Assembly (NCBI RefSeq): GCF_000972845.2
Contig: NC_040028.1
Span: forward strand, 9,618,038-9,682,037
Direction of reading: 5' to 3'
From: Larimichthys crocea
Taxonomy: Eukaryota > Chordata > Actinopteri > Sciaenidae
DNA: 64,000 nt
Shown: in pieces, positions 33,671 to 48,700 of the stretch
Numbering within the stretch: position 1 is the first letter of the stretch
How the letters are laid out: the number at the start of each line of letters is the position of its first letter
Notes under the pieces: generated by a model
What the model was told of the DNA's origin: nothing
The model's input: the letters and a program-made list of their open reading frames with translations, nothing else
The model's database searches: none
Program-made: the position numbers and the translations under genes

Positions 33671-36600
33671 ATGGCTGAACGTCAAGAGGTGGGTTTATCT
33701 GAGGGGACACCTGCTGCAGACATGTACCCCAGAAAGATACTGGAGTATATGGAAGGATTCCTCGTCTCCAAGGTAATATTCACACGTAGTGCATACACAG
33801 ACACACCTTCATGGGTCAAATACATGAATGCACCTTTGCTCAGTTTAAAGTTTTACACACAATAGTTTCCCCTTCTCAGCTTAAGGGTTATTTTTTCCTG
33901 ATACTGTAATAGCATTAAACATATTAAAGCCACAAGGATATGTTTTCTTAGAACTAAAAAGATTAGTCGATTTACTAAATACTCAACTTTTTAATTCTAA
34001 AATACTTTTAAAATCTTTGGGATTGAGACTGTTAATAATAAAAATAAATGTAAAAGATAAAGTATCATGTATCATTAGTGAAAACAAAATAGATTTCTGG
34101 GTGACCACATTTTTTATTTACTAGTACATCACAGGGTTTCTGGGTGACCACATTTTTTATTTACTAGTACATCACAGGGTGCCGCAATAACTTAATTGTG
34201 TTCTACACTATAATTTATTAAAGAAGTGGACAATGAAGCTTTAATTGAATTGTAACTGTACACAAATATTATACATTGTACATTTTACAAGTATTGCATT
34301 TAAGTACAAATTCAAGGTATCTGTGCTAAATTGAGTATTACTATTTCATGTAACTTTATATTTTAACTCTTTACTTTTCAGATCACATTTTGTAATATCC
34401 TTCCTGTCCTGTGAAAACTGGTGATTTAGAAGTTGAATTATTACGACAAACTGGATGATTACGTAATAAATTCTCCTACTTAATTATTACGACAAACTGG
34501 ATGATTACGTAATAAATTCTCCTACTTCTTAAGCTGAATAGACTAAACCACTCATGGATTGGTTGGAAAATGCATGGTCACAAAGCTGAAGCTGAGCTGT
34601 TTTTTCTCATGAAAAGTTAAGATCAAAGGTTCTCACAGGACAACTGAAGACATACATTGAAATACTATTATTAAATTTACCAACAGTATATAAAGCAGTC
34701 AACCTAAAACATCTACAGCAATAAAAAACAAACATTAATGCAACAATAATATTACATCATAATAAACAGGCACAAACTTTAATACTTAAAGTATATTTTG
34801 CTGTAAATAAATACATTATTTATATAAAGTATAAAAGAAAAGGATCTGAAGATTTTCCACTTTTTCCACCCCTGAAGCAGACAGATAAGAAAATTGCGCC
34901 ATCTATATGTTGATCTACTCTCTTTCCTCTCTTTTTGTTTGACTCAGGTGGTTTTCTCCTCCTGCGAGCTGGGTGTGTTTGATTTGTTGCTGAGTGCAGA
35001 GCGCCCCCTGTCTGCAGAGGAGATCAGTCAGGCGATTGGAGCCAGTCTGGATGGCATACAGAGACTGCTGGCTGCCTGCACCGGTCTGAAGCTCCTTAAC
35101 ACACTCCAGGATAATGGACAAGGTCAGCACACACATACAAAATGTATTTTTGTCCATTTGTCACACTATCACACATTTATTACACTGTCAATTGCAGCAC
35201 CCCCTTATCTCTGTCCTGTCTTCACAGTATTCTCCACCTCTGTTGCTCCTTCTTCACCTTTCCCATGACCTGTGTTTAGTACTTTACAGTAACACAGAGC
35301 AGGCCAGTGTCTACCTGACCCGCTCCAGTCCTTTATCCCTCTACCAGTCCATCCAGTACAGCTCCAGGACCATCTACCTCTGCTGGCATCACCTAACTGA
35401 TGCTGTCAGGTCAGTACACTGAGCACGGTCACATCGTTGCCAGCTTTTCAGACACAATTTCACAGTAGAAAGAGTTTGTGCCATATCCATGTCGAGGGAG
35501 GGTCACCATCCACTGTGAGTATGTCTGATGGTATACATTAACCTTTTCCCAGTGCTCTCAAAATACAAACAACCAGAAGTCCAAAAACCTAAAGATGTTT
35601 AGCATTTAGATCTATTATTGTGAAATAAAACAAACAGCAAATAATTTCTGACATTTTTCTTTTTTCAAAAGAGTGCTTGGGGGAGTATATTTCAAGCTAT
35701 GATTTCCTTCATTTAGTGTGTTATTTCCTCTAGTCTAGTGGTTTATTAGCTGAAGAGCACACAGACCAATAGTATCACACAGAACACAAGAATCCAGAAA
35801 CAACAGATAACCCCAATAGATTAATTGACTAATTAACTGATTAAATTGTTTCAGTACTATGTCAGACTTCAAACTGATGTCTATTGCCCCAATCCTCCGT
35901 TCCCAAAAGATATTTTGCATTTAATAATTGAGGTATTTTCGAAAAAGGATATTGTTTTCCTTCAAATGTTCTCACTTTATGTAACCCTTTGTAAAACTGG
36001 ATAGATTCTGGTAAATTCCCTTTGTTCCCTCTTGTTTGGGGGCATGACCAGACACTGTGTTGTGATATCCAAGTGCTTTTATATGACTTACAAGAATCTA
36101 ATATTATTTTGTATAACAGCATCTATTAATAACCAAATACAATTTAAAAATGCAACTTGTGGACACAAAATACTGCATGGGGAGAAAAAACCAAAAGAGC
36201 AAATAAACAGGTGGAATAACTGCTTTGGAAAAAAAAACAAGGTTACCAAAGACAGTTTAAATAATGCACAAGTAGGATGTCATTCAATTTAATGAGCAAG
36301 CTAAGAACAGAAGAATACAGAGGTGGGCAGTGAGGGGCTTTGAGAGCTGGAGGTTTGATTTGTAGGGATGTGGATTCCCAGCCTCCTTTTCTGTTTGAAC
36401 AGCGTCTCAAGATGGATTTTAGTCTCATTGTAATGTCTGAGGGAGGCCAGCCAGCAGCTCTCAGAGAGTGTGACTGGATTCACTGTGGCTGACAAGTGAA
36501 GTCCATCTGTGAGAGAACACTGAAAACGCATAGAGATTAAGCGGATACTGTTTCTTCTGTGTGGTCTGAGCAATAGAAATGTGAATTTACCTGGAATCAA

Positions 36601-39600
36601 CAGAGCATGATGAAGAATTTATGTCAGCAAATATAGCAAGTGAAATACTACCAAATAAGTCACGTGCCCCATATGTAACAATGTGATCGTGATATATGTA
36701 TATGTCTTGTCTTTGCCTTGTCCTAGAGAGGGAAGAAACCAATATGAAAAGGCTTTTGGAGTCAACTCAAAAGACCTGTTTCAAGCTCTCTACAGGTAAG
36801 AAGCTGTCTTTGTTCAAACAGATCAAACACATTCTTGCTCATTTACATTCCATCCCTGTCTCTGCATCTCAAGCCTGTCCGTCACTCTCTTCTCTCTTCC
36901 CTCTAAAAAAACAGACTTGTGGGATTTATTACAAGGCATTGGGCATGTGAGGGAGAAAGCGAGGGAGAGAGTGGGGGGGAGTGGGCAGTGATGTGAAGAA
37001 TCTTAGAGCAGAGAGAGAGGGAGAGTATATATGCCATTGTCCTTGAGGTCTGGTGTGTTTAGTATCTAGCACCCACAGTTTTAATGCTTCACTGATCCGC
37101 TGGTCAGCAGTTTTCAGCGGTCACACGGTAAAAGTTTCACACTTTGTTCGCTAATAGATTTTGATCAGCCTGCCTGAGGCCCTGTACTGTAACACGCTGC
37201 CAGTCTCAAAGGAACAGAAGCTGTCAAAACTGAAACACAGTGGAATAACTCGCTAAAACCCTTCCTCTCCTCATCAAAGCGCAATTTGGTAAATGTCGTA
37301 CTTTGATGGAAGGGGGGATCTGATGCACACAAATGGAAGATGAAACAGATGTTAAAATGCACATTTCCATTCGTATTTTACAACTGAACAATAAAATGAA
37401 ATGTACCACTGCATGTGCAGATGTATGAAGTAGCTATTTTACACTTCAGTTCAGTGGAAGTAGAAAGTCTAAAATAAAAAAAAAGCATTTGTGAACTACT
37501 GTGCATTTTATCTGTATTTGCTATTTTTGTTCTATCCTTTTGAAAAGCAGCTGATGATCTCACAGAAAATGACTCACTGGAAAATGATGTATGCAAAATA
37601 ATCCAAAATATGAACCTTGCACACATAACTTGTGCAGATGCAATTCAGCTTTAATTGATTGAAAATGAAAACACCCAACAAGAAAAATTTCAACACCTGG
37701 GCACAATTGATTTAATGTGGAGGAGCAGTTGTTTGTCCCCGCTGATTTCCCCTGTGAATACTGTGGGTAAATTAGCAAGAGGAAACAACCACTGAAGTCA
37801 TTCACCGCATTCTTGGAGCCCTGTAGAAGGAGCAGGATGATTCAAAGCTGGCTGGATGACTCAGACTCCTGTTTACTCATTGCCATTTAACCAGCAGTGT
37901 ACTGCACCTGAATAATTTACAACCCAGTCCTGTCCACAGCTTGAATTCTGATACTTGAGAAAGCAGAAAAGATTTGGAGAGAAGAACAGCACAGAGCAAA
38001 CACCTAAAGAGGTTTTGAGATTTCAGAACATTGCATAGGAAGTTTTAATCCTTTATATGAGCTGTTTTTATCCGAACTATGTAGATGTGTCAGATGATTC
38101 ATATCATTTTAAACACGTCTCTCTGTATCACATACATAGTGAAGTGGGTGTGCAAGCTGAAATGGCTGTAATGAACATAACTAAAGGTCCAGTGAGTCAG
38201 ATTTAGGGGCTCTATTTACATACTATGACAGAAATTTAATATAATATGCATAACTATGTTTTCATTATTGCATAACGAAAATAGGAATATGTTTTTGTTA
38301 CCTTAGAACGAGCCTTTCACATGCATGCCATGTTTCTACGGTAACCCAGACACAAAACACTGGCTCTAGATAAGGCATTTCGCGTTCTTTGTGCATTTCG
38401 CAACCATCGTAGTTTCTTCTTTTTGATTGTAACAGCAGGGTGAGTGGAGAGAGTTGCAATGTGCAACCACAGTGCTAGATGTCACTAAATCCTACACCCT
38501 GCTCCTTTAAAATCACGATCCGTCAGTATAGGGGCAGTGTGCAGTATTTAGTGGCATCTGTAGCGGTTAGATTACCGATAGCAACTAACTCAATACTCCT
38601 CACCTCACCCTCACCTCCCAGATCTACAGTGGCCACAAAACATATTAAAGGCTCTGTCAGTGTCTGCGCCACTGTAGCAACATGATGGTGCAACATACAG
38701 ATACACGGATATGGTTTTATTGGAATCCTGAAACCTGGGTTATCCTAATGCTATTAATAACACATGTCAAGTACTATTTTACATAATATTTTTTTATGGC
38801 AATCAGTACAAGATGTGCGCTGACAAAAGTAGATCAAACTGCAACTGTGGAAATCTGCCTATTTCAAATGTGGAAACTTAAAACCAAAAATGTCCAACTT
38901 TGGCACCTCCTGTCATATAAAGAAAAAAATAATGGATATGAGATCACAACCAAAGAGAAAGTCATTTGTAATGGAGATATTATACATCATTTTTTTGCTC
39001 TCCAAGATGTCCCTGGAAATGTCGCAGCAGACGTGAGTAGCTTCTCCATAAGAAGCATAGAATTTATTTTTTTTTTACTATGAATGCTTTTAAAATACTA
39101 ATTTTGCTACTTTTCCAGTGCCATCATGCCACATACCTACTCAGAAATGAAGGGGGAATTACTGTGGAGTTGGTTGAGGACACTAGTCACAGTTATCCAT
39201 ACTTTTCCAGTCTCTTCTACTACTCTTGCTGATAATATGGAGAGGCTAAAGGAACAAGACAGCAGTAAAATACACAACAGTGATCAGGCAGCCGTGAACC
39301 GTAACTCTGACAGATATGACGGAGACCTGGGGGGGATGTTGTAGCTTATAAGACATGCCTGAGCAGAAGAGCAGACAGATTATAAACCACGGTGATGTTA
39401 TAAAGATGTATGTACAAGGACAAGAGATATAACAAGGCTAAACATCTTTCCTTCGATATGACTGGAGGAGATAGTGTGCATGTACACAATTGGGTACAAA
39501 AAGCGCTGTAGATGTTATTGTTGAGGGGCATCTAATAACTTATGTCCAAAATGTTCTCAAATGAAAGCTGACAGTGCTGCTGTTTGGCCTCACAGTCATA

Positions 39601-42600
39601 ACGTCTTTTCACATCCAATGTAATCAGTGTCTTAAGTTGTGACAATGAGTCACTTTCAAAGTTCCACTGGAGGTCACTGTATCATCTGAAGTTGTATCAG
39701 AAGGCTGATCACAACTTTGGATAAATACAATTCTTGTGTTACAGACCAGAGGATACCCATGTGTAGTGAGTGTAGTCTCATGGCAGGACAGACTGCTTGG
39801 TGATGAGGTGGAGATTCCTCAGAGCAGTGGCAGTCACCACATGCTCTCTGTTCTGCTGCACCCTGTCTCTCACACACACGCAAACACACCCAATGTGTCG
39901 CCACGGGGAGGAACTTTGTAGACGAGGAGAGGCACTGTGTGTGTTTGTGTGTTTATTGCGAACATAAAGCAAGTAGCCCCTTAGGTGCCAGCTCACAGAA
40001 GATGACAAAGAAAGTTTTGCCTCAATACAGTAAGGCTTAAAGCAACGCTGCGTAGAAATTGGTATTTTTGCATCACCCCCATTGTCAGAGTAGAAGATCA
40101 ATGTCGTAAATATGGACAGTTGTACATGAGTATTTGTTATTATCATTATCAAATATTAGTGAGTCGACAACCTAAAGAACAAACATCAAGATGGGGCAAC
40201 AATACAAGAACACATACAACCCAGTTCGCCGTCTGTCTTCTATTTCACGAAGCTGTCGCCGACAACTAAAAGTCAGTCCCAGATTTACTTCAACAGCTAA
40301 TATCTTGGTCACTCTTTCCTTTTCTCTCTTAATTTCCTTCATCAACGTCATCTTCGGTCTTTTCGCCTCTGTCATTATGTCTGTAGAGGCTGCTGAGCTG
40401 CCCACTTACCCAGCTCCTGTTCTGGCACAACACCAGGTCTGTTCCCCATCAGCATCTGCCCACGCCCTGAGCCTCAAAACCTCTTTTTAGTGGTAGTACA
40501 AAACAATTGTGGTACAAACACCAGACACTAAAACTCCCCCCGGTGGTCTGAGTTCACAGTCCAGGCAGCCTGGCTAACAAACTGAGCTAACATTAGCTTA
40601 GCAGCTGTAGTTCACAAAATGATTTTGTACATGTTATTTTATGATACAAAGGTTACACAGTGTTTCTAACTTACAGACTGTTTTGTTTGTGTGTGTGATG
40701 TGTGTGTGTGTGTAGATCTGATGAGGAGATGGTGAAATTTATGCAGTTAATGAACTCCATTTGGAACATCTGCGGTAAAGACGTGGTCACGGCCTTCGAT
40801 CTTTCGTCTTTCAAGGTCATCTGCGACCTTGGAGGTAAGTCATCATATCTAATTTCCATAAGGTTGTGGGTTCACAATCATTAACATTTAAAATTGTTGG
40901 TGTCATGTGTTAACAGAGACAGCTGCCTCAGTCGCATGCACATATTTATACAGTGCACAACAACTGTGACCTTTATTATACACCCCTCAGACTCACTGAG
41001 TTAATGAGTCTTAGTAAATCAGTCAGCCTTTCCAACTCACACAATTCAAAGTCACCTCCACCTGGAGTTTTCCGTATCCTGTCAGAGATTCTCTGTTACA
41101 CTGTTGCCAAGTACTAACATCAAACATATTGTTCAGTGTACAATCTCATGGGGTTTATACTCGTTGTGGGTCTCCTGCCACTGTATATAGAGGTATTTAT
41201 GAACCTAAAATAATAAAAGTGTACGATCTGTTAATGTTTTATCCAGCTTCACAAGAAAATCATTTGCAGGGGGGAAAAAACACTGGCTGGTCAAGCTTTT
41301 ATGTTGTTTTAACCCCGAGGGCAGTCCCCACTAATGTTCGTCTACATTTGTGGCTTCCTTTTACATTAAAATACTCAGAGTGTAAACTTTGTTATATTTG
41401 TTGAAACTATTTTTTACATCCCAACAACAATCCATAAATAAAATGCTCTTTAAAAAAAAGAAATAAATAAAATCTGGTATCTCAGGCTGTCACAAACATC
41501 TAATAATCTAGCCTATTCTACCTGCACTTATGTGCTCTCTGAGTGTGTTCTCATTGTGCATGAAAATGTATTTTGGTGGAGTGTAGAGAACCCAGAAGGA
41601 TGGAGATAGTATTATATTCAGTTGGATACTTTCAAAATCTCTTGCTAGTTTCTCCAATGTTATCGACCCTAGCTTTAACAAGGCCAGTGTTGCAAAATGC
41701 ATGTATCTGTTCGGAAGCTGAAATAGAAAGTTTCATTAAAAACACTTGAGATCGGTGCTCTTCCACTGAAAACAAAATAAGTGTTCACAGCGAGATGGAG
41801 GCAGCAGAGCAGCGGTTTAACCTGCTGAGACCAAGTGAAGTATCCAACCATGTCTGCCACCCATCTTCTCGTCAGTAAATGGCTGTAATACACGACTGTG
41901 TAGTTTGACAACCCAAAGAATAAAGAAACAGTTTTATTCTTGTTGTGGCTTTTTAGTGTGGATGCTAAAAACAGCATTTTGTCATGAATCTGCAGTCATG
42001 TGGATATTACTAATTGGTTTGATGTGATTTTTGCATAGCGTGATCCTTATGATACACAAGAAATATCCCAATAAATAATAAGAAGGTGAAACATGTAGCT
42101 CCAACTACAGACTAATTTAGCTCTCATCCGTTGTTCAACAGAAGCAAGTCTGCTTTGAATACATGAAGGTAAAAAGATAGTTTGTAATCTTTTTTTGTCA
42201 AATCAGATTTGTCAAGTGCTTTTGTAGTTTTTTTTTTTTTTTTTTTACACTGAGAGCAAAGAGCACAAGGACAAAAAAGTGAAGAGAAAAAAAGATGAAC
42301 TTCACGGTGTGAGGCCAGGGCTTCCAAAGAAATTCAGAGAAATGAAATAAAAAGAGAGCAGCATGAAAAAGAAGGGATGGGAAGAAAAACTAAAAAAGTA
42401 ATTATATACTGTTGTCATATGAGTTTTTATCTCATGCTGAAAAGGTAGTGATATGAATATTACTGGACGAAAAAAAAAGCTTTTGTCGTGTCAGTGTTGC
42501 CAGCTCATTTCATTCTGTCTTCTTTACTGAACTGAAGAGCTGAACGTTCTCCTCAGTTGGTCAAAAATAGCAGATGATGGATGATAATGAAGCAGTAATG

Positions 42601-45600
42601 GAAAATGTAAAAGCGATGTTTTTCTAAGAATAAATCTGTCTATCAGTCTGTGGCTCTTCAAGATTATACCCAGAGATAAAATGATCCAGTGCATCATCCA
42701 CGAAAACCTTAGACATTTACGTGTTAGTGAATCCTGACTGTGTTAAATCAGGTTAGAGGTTGAGACAGACGCATTGAACAGACACTCCACATTTTATTTC
42801 AAAAAGTAGCTTGACATTTATATATATAAAAAACAACAACAAATCAAAAACAAAAACAAATTTGCTTTATATACACTTATTGTTTGTTAAAGGTGTCTCC
42901 ATTTAAGAAACAGCATGTGGCTCTCTGTACTCCCTGGTTGATACCTGTGGGTGGGATCCTGAATGCGACACCTCAGCTAACCACAGAGGGGAGCTGTGAA
43001 GCCACTAAAAGCCGCCATACTCATACACACACAGGGACACACATGCAATTTTGGTCTTCCCGTCTTTCCTGTCCTCTGTGACTTTCTCAACATGGGGTTG
43101 TGCGATGATGTTTATGCATTAAGGTGCTTCACCGAAAAGATGCGTGCATGTGGAGAGCACAGTGTGAATGGAGTGATTCCGCTGTCCCTTTAAGACTTTG
43201 TCTCTCACACAGCAGCTGTTGTGTGGGCACACACCTGCTGCTCAGGTACTCCCTTTGTCCAACTTCCTGCCAAGTAGCTGACTTAAATCCAAATCATGAA
43301 TCATTCAAAGTCTTTATTATTTATATGATGTAGGTTGTTTGATCTATACCGACTATATGTGTGAAGCCCTTCAACTACATTTATTTTAATGTGGCATTTA
43401 ACACACATTACAGTTGTTTTGTTTAAGATTTAATCGTTTTAAAAGGTTACTGAAACTCATCATATTCATAGTTCAATTTTTTTTATGGAAATGGCCATCT
43501 GCTTCATGCTGCTACTCTTTGGGGAAAACAGGAGTATTCACATTATTTACTTACTTACTAAAAAGTCACCATGGTAAAGAGTAAACGAGCAGTGGTAAAA
43601 AGTAAGTAAGTACCATTGATAGTATAGAATATAAGTAGACATAAGGCATAGAAAGTATAGATAGATACAATAGTCTCTTTTTAAAAAATATTCTCAACTT
43701 ACAGGTTTTATCTATAGTAATCATGACTGGTCGTTAACATCATTTGTTTTGCAGTTAAAATCTTAAAGGACCAGCGAGGAGAATTTTGTGGTATTTAGCA
43801 GTGTAGTTGCTGATTGCAACCCTTTTGCCTCACCCACTACATCCTAGTGCGAGGGAGAAATTATGGTGGTTGCAAAACATATGAAAAACAGGAAAGACCC
43901 TATTTCTTTAGTTTGTCTGGTCTGGTGTACTGTAGAAACATCGCGGTCCAAGATGGCAGACCCTGTGGAAGCCATTTTAAGTTGACATAGTGGCCAAACT
44001 ATGTAATGACAAATAGACTTCTTCCTACAGGCTTACATAACGGTGAATACGTTGACTTGAAATGACTTGTTTCACTATCAGAATTGGATCAATTTGGTCT
44101 ATGGGGAGTCTAGAAGAGCCACAAGATTAGATTCTTCAAGTTAGTGGTGAGCTAAACTGGAAAGAAAGAAAGTCTCTAGTGCACTTGCTCTATTGGCCGC
44201 TCAATGCAAAAGCATATGCAGAAGAGCTGCGTAATTTTGTGAACAGAAATGAAACTTTTTTTGGCTCGATGTGGCACTGAGCAGCTTAATAAAGAATGAA
44301 CTGAGTGCAGCCTCTATCCATCTATAGCACATTTTTAACAAGTTTACCATGATTAAACTAGGTTTTATCTGTTGTTAAAGAGCTGTCACTGTGTGTGGTG
44401 GTAAAGTTTACATTTGTGCCAGTTACTGTGCCTGTAAAGGGGCACTCGAGTGATTGCTCTTCCATAAACATGGCAGCCTTGCAAGGGACACGAAAAAAAG
44501 AGAATGGTCAAAATATATGCAGCATGAAGCTGAGATACCCTGACTTTTATTCCCTAGAATGCATCAATCTCCAAGCTCCACCAAGTTTCCATCACCCCTG
44601 TTTGTGAAACAGGCTTTCTGTGAAGGTTTGAAGTCTCAAGCTCAAGTCAAGATAACCCTGATTACATCTTCTGAGCACAGACAAAGCTCCTCCAGAGCCA
44701 CAGAAGTATATTACACAACTGTTTTTCACATGCTGAGGAATACCCCCATTGTACATAACATCTTGATGTGATCTTGAAATCAGTGGCGTTCCCCCTCAAT
44801 GGCTCCTCCACACAGTTGAATGAGCTGGATGCAGTCGCAGTCAACAGTATCCATTACAGATGAAGAGCCTTAGATTCAATCCAAGCCAAAACACACGCTG
44901 TGTCTCAAATTGTGTGCTTCCGAACTTCCACTCCCCATTTCTAAGTACATAAGTGTGTTCATACTCTCAATTATGTCAAAATGCAGTGTAATGTGAGTAT
45001 GGATAGTTCACTCATAATGGTCAAAAAGTTGAGTGTGTAAGGTTGGACACTTCTCGCCCTCAGTGGTCGCCATTTCGACAACGTAGTGGAAGGATAGGGG
45101 CTTTGCGAAAAATGGAGGACGAGGAAGCTGCTGGGGCTGAAGAGGTTGGGGGGAATGCAATATATAAATATAAATTAAACATACAGTATGTTTTATATTT
45201 ATATTTTGGCAATCTATCGTTGTTGTTAATGCTCACAGTAGCAATTCGGCGAAGAAGATGACAAAGCAGTACAATGTTGCAGCCGTCATTTCTACTAATG
45301 GCCGTACACTAGCCTGTGGACATTATAGCACTACTCCAGGAAGTCTATAGTGTACTACATAGAGGTGTACTAATGCAAGATTGAGACAGTAATAGTTATA
45401 TACGTCACACACTAACAATCACAAACACCCATCAAAAGGTTTCATCAGCAAACTAAGACAGTCTGGGGTCTTGTACAGTGTTGTGTGTTTGGTTTTTCTC
45501 CTCCTTGCTGCTCTTTGATTTTTCTCCTCTGCTGACCCATGTTTGATGCGAAGCCGAAAAGTAACTGTCTCCCTCTCTCTTTCTGTGTGTGCGTGTGGAA

Positions 45601-45676
45601 AAGATATAGCCTCGTAAGAATACAGACTGATACGTTAGCAGCAGGTCATGTTGGAAGGAAGGCAGAGCTATCCTGT

Positions 45677-45721
<45 letters not shown>

Positions 45722-48700
45722 CTGGGGTTTGTAGGTTAGTTAAAGTGCGATCCTTTGATCCTGTCTTCCACCTCACTGCCTTTCCATCACTCTACCCCAT
45801 TCCTAGATTCTTCATCTATCTCTTTTTCTCTATCTGTCTCACTCTCGCTGTTTTATATTCAGATTGCTTTATGAAGCATGAACGCTGATAATAATGCTGC
45901 CAAAGCATCAAGTTGAAATATTCATATTTTCATATTAAATCCCCGTTCCTGCCCATGTGTGCTTGTATGCTCATTCAATTTCCTTATTTTTCACTCAAAT
46001 CATCAGGTCTGACCTGTGCCCTACAATGAGTTACAGTTTCCTTTACGAGGACAGTATAAGAAATCTGTGTGGCTGAGCTAAATGCTAGTGTTTATCAACC
46101 ATATGCAGTGCTATTGACTTTGAATCTCGCTATCATAACGTGAGCATTCTGGTAGTAGCTGAGTGAGCTGAGTGGACTACACATACCTCCCATTGCCAAG
46201 TCATATCTAAGATACATCCTATTTGCTGAATGACGTTTCCATAAGAACTGTATTGGATGGTAATGAATGTTCAAGGTAGTCAAACCCTCAGGAGTTATGG
46301 CTTGTGGTAAACTTTAAATTCTGATTGCAAAACAAACTCAAATATAAATTGATTGCCTTCTTTGTTTTTTTCATTTGGCAAGTAACCATGCTATAAGTGA
46401 GAATATAAATGCTCTTTGCGGTCTCCCTTGTTGAGGCATCTATTCTCGGCTACACATCTGATGGCTCTGGCCTCCCCAGTAACCAGTAATTCTTGATAAT
46501 GGACAGCTCCTCTTGCATTATCCTTATATGTCAACATATGCACACTCAAAATGCTACTAGAATTCATCCTCTGGGGTGATACATATACATTTGTACCAAA
46601 CTTTGCTGTTATGTAGCTGATACCTGTTGAGAGATTTCAATAAAAAAACAAAATGTCAACCTCAGTGTGGCGTGAGAGGAAAGGTCAGGGGATCACCAAA
46701 ATCAACAGAGGTCATTCCCTGGGGACCATGAATGTTTGTACCGCACTTTAATGGCAATTCCTCCAACAGTGATCGGGATATTTCAGTCTGGACCAGAGTA
46801 TGTTGCCAGCATGCCTAAAAAGGAATTTTCAAATGCACTGAAAGCAGTTTTAGCCAGATGACAATCTCATTGTGCGTGTTTGTTTGCTTTTCCAGAGGTT
46901 AGATATCTCTGTGGGATTCCTCGACAGCAGGCTCTGCCTTGTTTTTGTATAAAGCGTCTCTCTCTCTCAATCACTCTAAATTCAGTTCACTTCAGTCTGC
47001 TTTATTGGCATGAATGTTAGATGAATTATATTCCCAAAGCCACCACATACAACTGAATACAAATCATGCAAATAAATAATGGGTATATATACCTGAAAGC
47101 ATCTGTTCCACTTGTATGGCTCTGTGTGTTGTGCGTGCGTGTGCATGCGTGATCCATTACCTCGTTAATGAAGGTTGTGTGTGCTCATTGCACCGTAACT
47201 AAAATGTAAATCTCTTTCTCTCTCTTTCTCTCTCCAGGCTGCAGTGGAGCATTAGCCAAGCAGTGCACGTCAGCCTACCCAGAATGCACTGTTACGATCT
47301 TTGACCTCCCCAAGGTGGTGTGTACGTCGAGGGAACACTTTGTCACCGAGGCTGACCAGAGAATAAGCTTCCACGAAGGTATCTTCATCGAATCTGGGCA
47401 AAGTCTTGATCATCTAATCACTTTATAATCATGTACAACCAGTTCAAGTTCATTATGTAGGAAAAAAGACAGGATAAAATTTTGAATACGCTTTGTATGT
47501 CAAAATACAGAAGAAAAGGATTGGTTAGTATGTTTATCCATAATCCCATTTAGATCTGGTAGTAACATGCAGTCTGTATCTGCATACGTTATCTGAGCCT
47601 TCGCATTTACATCTGGTATTAATAACCTTTCTTCTGCTCTGAAATCTGCCTGCACTGTGATTGGATCTCAATATGCAAATCACATAAGCAGAGCTGGTGG
47701 GCTCGTCAACAAAAATGTCACATCTCAGGTGAAGGGAACTCACATGGTTTTTGCTGGGGTTGTTTAAAGGTCTTTTATTTTTCAGAATACGCATAACTCT
47801 GTTCAAAATCATGTTTTATTAGCTTAGAATGAGCCTTTTATATCTACAGACACAACAGGTCCTCTTTGTTGCACCGCCATGTTGCTATGGTAGCCCAGAG
47901 CGTACAAACTAAACACTGGCTCACTGGATTTTTAGCCCAGATCATGACCTCAGTTTCTACTGTGCACTGGGATGAAGAGAGGCAATCACAAGCTAAACTG
48001 CTAGAGGGCACTAAATTCTACACACCGGACCTTTAAGATGGCAAGAAGAGGTAGAGTTAGGAGATTTTTCAGCTTGTAGTGGTGATTTCTTCCTTGCTGC
48101 CCGTATTTATTTTCTGTAGAACACAAGTGAATCGCTTCACAAGGCATTGTAGGATTTCAATCAGGATGTTCAAAAATGATTTAAAAGTAGAAAAAACTTC
48201 AACTAAACGTAATCAAGGGCAAAATTTGTATTTCCCCCAAAAAAACAAAAAAGCAGTGGAGCAATGAGTTTAGTCTTTTACCTACAGTACTTTCTGGGAT
48301 CCCGATTTTCAGTTCTTTAATATAACAGATAAAATAACACAACATACATCACATGAATTGTAGACTTCACCTAGTTGGTGATGTTACCATTCTTCACTCT
48401 GTCACTAAATCTCCTGAAAAGACCAAAACCAAGACCAAGACCAAGGTCTGCAGCGGGGGCGTGCATCCCATAGTGAGACATTGAGCGAAATGTTATGAAA
48501 GAGAACCAACAATTAACTGATTCTACTAACACATTTTGACTGTGTAGCCAAAGCTTAATCCGTCTCATTCCTCTGTGCCACTGAGATCTGCTGTTGTCCA
48601 AAAACTATTAAAATACATCAGTGAGTCACACCATTGCACTGAGCAACATGTTAATTCCCATAAAACTCCTGGTGACATAATTATTCACTAGCACACCACA

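Larger units (their letters stand above)
36796..40715 (+). other. asmt: asmt intron 4 (3.9 kb)
   Basis: Holds a G/A-rich stretch near 36950-37030, a TTAA-type MITE (38182-38509) and repeat-like DNA just after it (to about 38690). A GT run forms the 3' splice region. No further exon is seen. Confidence 0.55.
40835..47237 (+). other. asmt: asmt intron 5 (6.4 kb)
   Basis: Contains a degraded piece beginning TTAAAGGACCAGCGAGG (about 43765-44000, possibly a MITE relative), the inverted-pair element copy A (about 44630-45300) and a (CA)20 run (45679-45719). No exon is recognised. Confidence 0.55.

Noticed and set aside
34094..34527. CRISPR-like direct repeats
   Set aside because: Each unit is only doubled head-to-tail with no spacers, in a eukaryotic intron.
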